Below are positions 56,418 to 64,000 of a stretch of 64,000 bases of DNA, in pieces. A model generated the notes under the pieces. It was not told the origin of the DNA, did not search any database, and was given only the letters and a program-made list of their open reading frames with translations. A program made the translations under genes and the position numbers. Origin of the DNA: Erythrophleum ivorense (taxonomy: Eukaryota > Streptophyta > Magnoliopsida > Fabales > Fabaceae); assembly GCA_026724425.1 (NCBI GenBank), contig JAIUCV010000116.1:2232001-2296000 (forward strand), given 5' to 3'. Position 1 is the first letter of the stretch. Each line of letters starts with the position of its first letter.

Positions 56418-56747
56418 TGTTGAGATATGCCTCACTAGCTATCAACATGTGGTTGTTGTTTATTTTAGGAATTAGTTGCATTTCAAAAAATAAAATTGAT
56501 AAAGTTTGTTTCTGTCAAAGTTTGTTTCCTAATATTTAGCCATTTAGTTACTAATTTAGTGGGATGTTAGTAGTTAGCCCATAGTTGCTGATTTAGTGGG
56601 ATTTTAGTAGATTTTTCTATTTATTTTAATTATGATTTGATGTATTTAAATACTCAATGGTAGACTCAATAAATATCATCCTCCAAAAATATTTTTCTCT
56701 GCTCTTTCTTCACACTTTCTTTGAGAGTTTTATTTCTAAAACCAACA
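56418..56747 (+). repeat. 3' LTR of copia D
   Basis: Starts TGTTGAGATATGCC and ends ACCAACA. It is followed by GTGTT, the right target flank. Confidence 0.92.
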
Positions 56748-56752
56748 GTGTT

Positions 56753-57119
56753 ACTAGTGGTCTCTGCCTAGATGCAAATATAAATTTGTTAACTGTAAAA
56801 GGAAAAAGGAAAAAAAATGATACGGGGTCAGAGCAAAAACGAAAAGTTTGTCTTTCCCTAGTATAATTTGTATAGCATTGGTAAAGCCCCTCAAAGTGAA
56901 AATTGTATAGTGATGACGGGTTCCAATGTACAGATTCTTGTTTTATTATTAACGAAATCCTGGTAGCTGCATTGCAGGAATTTTATGGAGAAAAATTGTA
57001 ATTTTATGGAGAGTCAGTTCATTTCTTTTTAATTGTGCTATTTAGGATTCTTTCCTTAATAGTTAGAAAAATTAAAATAAGAATCTTGAATCTTAAAATA
57101 CATTTAATGATAAAATATA

Positions 57120-57150
<31 letters not shown>

Positions 57151-57820
57151 TAAGATTTCATCCAAGTAAACAAAATTGATTAACTTCTCAAACAATAAAT
57201 ACTTTATAGGATCGGCATCATTCCTGAAGTTTTCTCTCAGCACGTTGAAAATATAAAGGTTAAGGAATATATTTAAAAATTTAAGGGATGAGTTCTTGAC
57301 ACAATTTTGATGTAGTCATATTCTATATGTTAATTTGCCAAATCCACAAGATAACTTAAAACACATAGGCAGTTTGATCACAAGACATGCAGGGATTAAA
57401 TTAATTAATGATTGAATATGCCCTTCTTCCTTCTCAATGATTATTGATCGGGTAAATTACTTTGTTTTTATTAGATGTTGGCAAATTTTGTTTTCTCCAT
57501 TGTTTTAAGTATTTATACATTTTTTTTTTAAACTAAAATGATGCGCTATCTTATAACAAAAGATCCTAGATGTCAAAATATGCCGAATTCGATAACATGT
57601 TTTTACCATCGTTTTTTGGCCTGGATTGAATTGCTTGGGCTCATTGGAGTGTGAATCAAGATGCGCTTAATCAAGACGTCAAGACGAGCAAGGAACGAAA
57701 ACGAATGTTACGTTTCAGCGTTTTTATCTATTTCAAGTGTCTATTCTCAATTTGGAGCATACTAGCCCACTGTCACAAATACAGTTAATCATAATGACTC
57801 ATCTCTTTTAGCTTTATATG
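56753..57820. other. Region downstream of the midasin remnant, no gene recognised
   Basis: Continues the sequence that followed the midasin stop before copia D landed, so the first few hundred bases may be former 3' UTR and downstream sequence. A (TA)n(CA)n run is at 57118-57150. 57700-57820 belongs to a repeat also seen at 22200-22330. Confidence 0.5.
57118..57150. repeat. (TA)n(CA)n microsatellite
   Basis: Compound dinucleotide run. Confidence 0.85.
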
Positions 57821-59104
57821 TTTGTACGATATTTTATTGCATTGACCCAAAATTTCCAAAGGAAATTGGTGCCCCAATCTAATATGAGTATTAAATTCGC
57901 CATTTCAACTTAACTAACGAATTAATTAGTTGCACGTATCAAAGTCAGAAACTTACACTTGGTGAAAGTTAACCCCACCATGGGGGACATAAGGGGGGAG
58001 GAAAATTAATTAAGCATCTCCGTATCCATCTCTACTGCCATCCCTCTGGGGATAGAGAGCAAGAATTTACTTTACACCGTTTGTGAGGAACACATTTAAT
58101 CATAATGACTCATCTCCTTTAACTTTATATGTTTTTTTTTTAAATCTTTTGCATTGAAAGTTAGAATCCCACCATGTGAAACATAGAAGGGAACTTTATC
58201 CTCTCGGGTTGAAAAATAGATATGACGGGTGGAAAATTAAGCATCTCCGTACCCACCTTATCCCATCTCTGGGTAGACTTTGGGTCAAGAGGATAATATA
58301 ATTAAAAAAGCTATAAATTAATATATAATTAAGAAAATTATATATTTTACAATAGTCTTCCATATAATTTCATATTTTGAAATTATTAGACAATCAAATT
58401 TATTGTCAATATCACTAAAAAACATCTCATTTAATATAATTCACTAGAGAATCATTTATTTATACATCTCCCATTCGATTAGGTAATTAATTTTTTACAA
58501 AGCTCATTACAAAAAATACTCTTTCTACAATTGTGACAACAGGTAAAATCATTGTTAACTTTAGAAACATATAAACCAACAGATCAATAACATATCTTCC
58601 AATTTTAACTAGCTTCTCTGCAAAACTACTAACTCATTTTAATGATGCAAATTCAACACTATTTTGCATATATTCATCGTTGTTATCACAGTTGAATAAT
58701 GCCATGATGGGATTGCCAATGCCTCGCACGTTCAAAATCTTAGTTTAATGCCTTTAAATTTCCAACATATCATGTCTTGTTTTTTGACTTCCCATGTAAC
58801 TCCAACACCCGTGCATTCTGGGAAAGTCCTGCTTAAAATGACATACCACACCCTACATATGCTTTAAACTTTAAAATGTTTATTTTTTCTTTCTTTGGTT
58901 GTTGGGGGGTGAGGAGTACACTCGTGGTCCCCGCGCGTCCATCTCTGGGTAAGAAAACAAAATAAGAATGGTAAAATAGCAAGGGAAAGCAGGAAGGGAA
59001 ACATTCCTTTGCTAATTAGCGAGGAATTAACGAAAACACGACGAAACCTCCTTGTTGATTTAGTGCGGTCAGGAAAGAAAAGCACGAATGCTTGCACACG
59101 AACT
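57821..59104. repeat. Tandem segmental duplication, copy 1
   Basis: About 1.28 kb from TTTGTACGATATTTTATTGC to CGAATGCTTGCACACGAAC. It is repeated in the next 1.37 kb with high similarity and some indels. Inside are shorter, older internal repeats (ACCATGTGAAACAT, AATTAAGCATCTCCGTA, CATCCCTCTGGGGATAGAGA, TAATCATAATGACTCATCTC). A 77-codon minus-strand ORF (59097-58864) has a counterpart in copy 2 but no recognised domain. Confidence 0.88.
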
Positions 59105-60474
59105 TTTGTACGATATTATTGCATTGACCCAAAATTTCCAAAGGAAATTGGTGCCCCAATCAAATATTAGTATTAAATTCGTCATTTCAACTTAACTAAC
59201 GAATTAATTAGTTGCACGTATCAAAATCAGAAACTGACACTTGGTGAAAGTTCATCCCACCATGTGAAACATCTCCCCTCGGGATGAAAAACAGATAAGA
59301 CATGAGGGGAGAAAAATTAAGCATCTCCGTACCCATCTCTGTTGCCATCCCTCTGGGGATAGAGATCAAGAATTTACTTTCCACCCCTCGTGGGAAACAC
59401 AGTTAATCATAATGACTCATCTCCTTCAGCTTTAAATGTTTTCTAAAACATTTTTTGCATTGAAAGTTACAATCCCACCATGTGAAACACAGAAATGAGG
59501 GAACTTTATCCCCTCGGCGTGAAAATAAGATAAGACAAGAGGAGGGAGGAAAATTAAGCATCTCTGTATCCACCATATCCCATCCCTGTTGGCATCACTC
59601 CGGGATCGAATTTACTTTCCATCTATCTAGTGGTAGACTTTGGGTCAAGAGGATAATATAATTAAAAAAGTTATAAAAAATTATAAATTAATATATAATT
59701 AAGAAAATTATATATTTTACAATTGTCTTCCATATAATTTCATATTTTGAAATTATTAGACACTCAAATTTATTGTCAATATTACTTAAAAATATCTCAT
59801 TCAATATAAATCATTAGAGAATCATTTATTTATACATCTCTCATTCGATTGGGTAATCAATTTTTTACAAACCAAAAAATACTCGTTCTACAATTATGAC
59901 AACATGTAAAATCATCGTTAACCTTAGAAACATATAAATCAACAGATCAATAACATATCTTCCAATTTTAACTAGTTTCTTGTAAAACTACTAATTCATT
60001 TTAATGATGCAAATTCAACACTATTTTGCATATATTCATCATTGTTATCACAGTTTAATAATGCCATGACGGGATTGCCAGTGCCTCGCACGTTCAAAAT
60101 CTTAGTTTAATGGTTTGGGCCTTTAAATTTTCAACATATCATGTCTTGCTTTTTGACTTCCCATGTAACTCCAAGACCCGTGCATTCTGGGAAAGTCCTG
60201 CTTAAAATGACATATACCACACGCTACATATGCTTTAAACTTTAAAATGGTTTTTTTTTGGTTGTTGGGGGGTGAGGAGTACGCTCGTGGGCCCCGCGCA
60301 TCCATCTCTGGGTAAGAAAACAAAATAAGAATGGTAAAAAAGCAAGAGAATGCAGGAAGGGAAACATTCCTTTGCTAATTAGCAAGGAATTAGCGAAAAC
60401 ACGACGAAACCTCCTTGTTGATTTATTGCGGTGGAAAGAAAAAAAAAGTATGAATGCTTGCACGGCAACTTTTG
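59105..60474. repeat. Tandem segmental duplication, copy 2
   Basis: Begins TTTGTACGATATTATTGC and ends near GAATGCTTGCACGGCAAC. It has extra sequence relative to copy 1 near 59575-59640. The matching minus-strand ORF is at 60463-60242. Confidence 0.88.
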
Positions 60475-62762
60475 CGACGACTTAGCAATAGAAGGGCGAA
60501 AATTTTTTTTCTTACTAAGCTATATCCATCGCTAACTGTTCCACAAGAATAAGAGCTTGTCTCTTATATTATGTCCTTTCTCACTTATATCGTGAACCTC
60601 GGTTCTGATATTGTATAGTACGTGTATAGCCGCTTGATAATGCATAAAAAATTTATCAAGATCATAGAGATATATATATATATATATATACTTCTAATAT
60701 TTGCATAGCTAGGCACTATAAAATGTGTTTGCAGAGCAGTTACTGCACAATCGAAGCGGTCTAATCTTAAACTTTAACTGATTTGCTCCTAGTCCTTAAA
60801 AGACCAGGTGTCTGTTTGCTACTGTTTTCTTGCCTCCTGTAGGTTTAAGGAAAAATAAATTAAAATTAAAAATGCTATTTATATAAGTTCATTTTGCAAA
60901 GTCTACCTCGGACTTTTTAAAACTTGAAAAAGCCCAAGCAGTTTCTTTATCCTCTTTACCTAATGAGGAGCCCAGGAAGAATTTTAAAAGTTAATCAAAC
61001 AATGTAAGAGTTTTATTTCAGTGAATTTTAGGATTGTGAATATATGTATTGGACTCAAAATTTTGATATGATTTTAAATTATTTTAATAATAATAAACTC
61101 TTAAATTTAATTTATAAAAGTATTAACTTGGATATTATTTATTGTTTATTGTATTGAGCTATGGTGTTAAATTTTTTTTAAGTAATAATAAATATTTAAG
61201 AGAAATAAAATATATTAAAATAGAGCATTGTGTTAATAAAAAATATGATTGAACTTATAAATCTGTTTGGTTCATTTTATCTAAATCAATTGTTAAACTT
61301 CATATAATTTGCATTATCTTACTAAACTTCATATTATATACTCTATTGGACTTTGTTAATCTGCACATTTTAAAGCAAAGGAAAAAGTTTATAAAATATT
61401 TCTTTGAAAAAATGTGGCGCGCTGAAACAATTAAAGTAACAAAATGCTTTTAGACATATAATATTCTATTCTAACTTTTTAATCAAGGCTTAGGATAAAG
61501 CTCTTTGCTCCATCGAGGAAGAAGCCAAACGTAGCAGCCGAAGAGAAGGAAAGCTTGCACGAACTCAAAAATGGTCCCTGAGTTTTGCGTTAGCTTTCAG
61601 CAAATGAGACACACAGAATTTCTCGAAGATGTTGGCTAATGTGATCACAAGTCGAAGCTTCGATTACTGTCTCTATGTTCAGATGTGTTGATACTTGATG
61701 GTAGAATCTCGTAGAAGAGAAGCAAAGAGAGAGAGAGAGACACGACTGAGGTAAAGAAAATAGCAGCAAGGTAGAAAAGGGTGCCGATTGTGCCATAGCC
61801 ATGGATTGTGAAATGGTTGGTGTCGGTCAAAGAAACAAAAGACATGGAAGGCGCTTAAAATACCATATCCAGAAAAATTATAAGCCACAAAGCACTAAGT
61901 TTGGAAGCTATATGAAAATGGTGATCAAAGTAGGGAGGTGAAAGATTGTTGACCCCAAGAAAATGGCATTAGAGAAAAAAAATAAGAAAAGATGAGAACA
62001 GAGAAAGATTGAATTGGATTAAGAGAAAAAAAATATTATTTTATTTTATTTTGTTTTTTCTTCCCTCACATTTGGAAATATTTATTACTTACTAAGGGAC
62101 ACTAAATGAAGATAAAAAACGTCAAAAGAGGAAGTGCTTTCTCTCTGCACTTATTGATACATAAACAAGAAAGAAAGAAAAGAAAAAAAACTAAGTTTGA
62201 GTAGCCAAAAGCGCTTGTCTTCATAGCCGTTCAAGCTTCTTTAATAAAATTCTCTCTTCTTCAATAGCTATTTTGGAAGTTGCTTTCGAGTGGATACATT
62301 TTGGGGCTTCTATATAACAAGAAAAAAGAAGAAGAGTAATATAAATAAAGTAATAAAAGAAAAGAAAGAAAAACTAAGTCATATTGTAGTTCTTCTTATT
62401 CACTTCATCATATTGGTCGACCTTAATTTTTGGTTTTACGTAACTTATGAGAGCTCTAAAAAGTGAGCTTATTGTACCCTCTTTGTTTATAAGAGTTCAA
62501 AATCTACTCTTATATTATCGAATAAATTCTTCTTAAATGTGAGGAAAGTGAGTTTAGGATGAGTTTAATGAAAAACCCTTGACTAGAAAAATTTTGGGTG
62601 AGCTTGTGTGAAATTTAAGTATTGTAAAGTTTGAAATGAGTTTAAACTTTATGTTGGCACTGATAATGTTTAGAACCATATTAGTTGTAATTTAAATTTA
62701 ATTGAAGAAAATCCCTTAGAATTTAAAGGAATTAGATGTAGGCTTGACCACAAAAAATTATA
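60475..62762. other. Intergenic, no gene recognised
   Basis: Contains a (TA)n run near 60668-60690 and a (GA)n run near 61726-61741. Overlapping minus-strand ORFs of 66-70 codons at 61590-61888 include a hydrophobic stretch but have no family motif. I cannot support a gene. Confidence 0.45.
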
Positions 62763-64000
62763 TGTGTTTCCGCAAGTGTACGGGTCGGATCAATTAGTTC
62801 AGTGATAAGTATGAGTATCATTCCCACGAGGAATGACTTAAATGTATTTAGGCAATGCACAACCAACTTTCATCCACGTTAAGCTACCAATTAAACAATT
62901 CATGACTTAGAACTAATTTTCAAACAAAACAATTTAAGGAAAACTTGGTTGGCAAAGAAAATTTAGACAAAAATCTAAGGTTTTGAAATTACCTAGAGTC
63001 ACTATTCTTTTGATCCTTACTAGAACTTAATTACTTGTTCAATTGCAATTAATTATCACCTTGTGGGTTAAGAGATTCATAAGCTATAACCGTCCGTCGA
63101 TATAATTATAGCCCTACTCTTCCCTAAAATCTAAGTATCCTTAGAATTAAATTAGAGTGCATTAAATATTATAACCCTCTACAAACCAATTAAGGCAATT
63201 AGGTATTATTTCTATCCCAATTACAAATTAGAATATTCTAAACTTAATTTATCTAACTCTTAGGTCCAATTAGAATTCCTTTTTCAAGGTATATTCTAAT
63301 TACCCAAATCAAATCTAAGAGGTGGCCAATCCCTAAGTAAGCATTAAGCAAGAGAATGATACACAAAGCTCCAATTATTACAATCAACAAGAAAAACAAA
63401 GATCTAGTTCATATTAAGTTCATAGTGCTCTAGGTAAAGAGAAGTTTAGCTATACATAGTTGAATCTAACAATGAATCCCAATCAAATACATAGAGAAGA
63501 TGAAGAAAAGCAGAGAAAGCAAACAAAGAAAGGAGAGATATGCAGAAAATTAAGCTCCCCCTTAGATTCTTCCTCTTCCTTCACTCCTCCAAGCTTAATG
63601 AACCACCAAAACCTCCCAAGAATGCCTCCTGGACGTTTAGAAACCTCCTCTGCTGCTAAATGCCCGAAAACCTAGCTGTAACTCGTGTTTTCTATCCTCA
63701 TTAATCAAAACGCAGAGTTTTAACGCCGATTTTTGCGGCCGCATCTTTAAATAAAGCGATCGCATCTTTGCTTGGAGCTTAAGAACAAAATAATGGCTTC
63801 TAGATCCTTATAGATAATAATTCTGAAACAAGAAATATTTTCCATTAATGCAATATCTACTCAATCATAATTAATTGCAATTAACTTCGTTTCTCACTTT
63901 CACTTTCAATTCCCTAAATTATTTAAAAATAGTGAATGAATCCCACTAAAACTTTAATAGATGACTCCCAAATTTAATCAAATTAACTTTAAGTAATACA
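62763..64000 (-). mobile_element. 3' part of a gypsy-like LTR, running out of the window
   Basis: The plus strand starts TGTGTTTCCGCAAGTGTACG, then CAGTGATAAGTATGAGTATC and ATTCCCACGAGGAATGACTT: the conserved end block of Tat/Athila-type LTRs in reverse orientation. Further right it has the same order of blocks as the other LTRs here (ATTGCAATTAATTATCACC near 63044). No primer site lies to the left, so it is a 3' LTR or a solo LTR rather than a 5' LTR. The right end is outside. Confidence 0.6.

Larger units (their letters stand above)
45616..56747 (+). mobile_element. Ty1/copia retrotransposon (copia D) split by a nested gypsy element
   Basis: LTRs at 45616-45955 (340 bp) and 56418-56747 (330 bp) differ at roughly 15 positions by my hand count. 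Target flanks ATGTT (45611-45615) and GTGTT (56748-56752) match at four of five. A primer site follows the left LTR. The coding region runs gag, protease, integrase up to 47905, is interrupted by the Athila-type element (47906-54435), then resumes with the rest of integrase, RT and RNase H to 56400. Without the insert the element is about 4.6 kb, a normal copia size. It sits about 110 bp after the probable midasin stop codon. Confidence 0.93.

Noticed and set aside
58864..59097. Minus-strand ORF repeated at 60242-60463, at first sight a conserved gene pair
   Set aside because: Both lie in a recent tandem duplication, which by itself explains the similarity. No domain is recognised and the frames differ by indels.
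57781..60474. Possible CRISPR-like or satellite array because of recurring short strings
   Set aside because: Repeats are irregular in spacing and length and are explained by a two-copy tandem duplication. CRISPR arrays are not expected in a plant nuclear genome.
61590..61888. Overlapping minus-strand ORFs with a hydrophobic stretch
   Set aside because: Three overlapping frames in pyrimidine-rich sequence with a (GA)n run. No family motif.

Overview
The window is a strongly A+T-rich piece of a plant (angiosperm, most likely eudicot) nuclear genome. It is dominated by decayed transposable elements. Plant signs are Ty1/copia elements primed by initiator Met-tRNA, an Athila/Tat-type Ty3/gypsy element, En/Spm (CACTA) remnants, Mutator-like foldback elements, a tRNA-derived SINE and broken pieces of two plant host genes. 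I see no intact protein-coding gene, no convincing tRNA or rRNA gene and no prokaryotic feature. Species cannot be named from sequence alone.

Layout. 1-3226: 3' part of a CACTA element with a broken PttA-type transposase gene and a recognisable 3' terminal repeat. 3890-5310: solo LTR of a gypsy-like family. 5742-10685: complete but dead copia element (copia A) with both LTRs, PBS, PPT and near-perfect target duplication. 12902-13278 and 13379-13808: two small foldback elements. 15929-19846: minus-strand LTR of the same family as the solo LTR, split by a segment with a broken gag-like ORF. 19847-22173: a second CACTA remnant with TNP2 transposase. 22471-23839: Mutator-like element with long inverted arms and a perfect 9-bp target duplication. 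24887-25095: SINE with a perfect 11-bp target duplication. 25474-25885: fragment of an ABCB transporter gene. 25952-29440: probable long gypsy LTR. 29441-33060: truncated copia B.

33426-45506 holds the 3' end of a midasin (MDN1/REA1) gene, recognisable exon by exon through the acidic linker and the MIDAS domain to a probable stop codon. It is dead: stops, frameshifts and damaged splice sites occur, and several elements have landed in it. A 2.3-kb solo LTR sits in one intron with a perfect 5-bp duplication. Copia C (37810-42483) splits an exon whose reading frame resumes on the far side. Copia D (45616-56747) lies just after the stop codon and itself contains the nested Athila-type element (47906-54435, minus strand).

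57821-60474 is a 1.3-kb segment duplicated in tandem. 62763-64000 is the 3' part of another minus-strand gypsy-like LTR that runs out of the window.

The genes do not form a working pathway. The biology here is genome decay: insertion, nesting, LTR recombination to solo LTRs, internal deletion, and loss of reading frames mostly by C-to-T or G-to-A changes that fit deamination of methylated cytosine. I did not find a convincing new biological system. The most informative items are the midasin pseudogene with its layered insertions, the long-arm Mutator-like element and the SINE.
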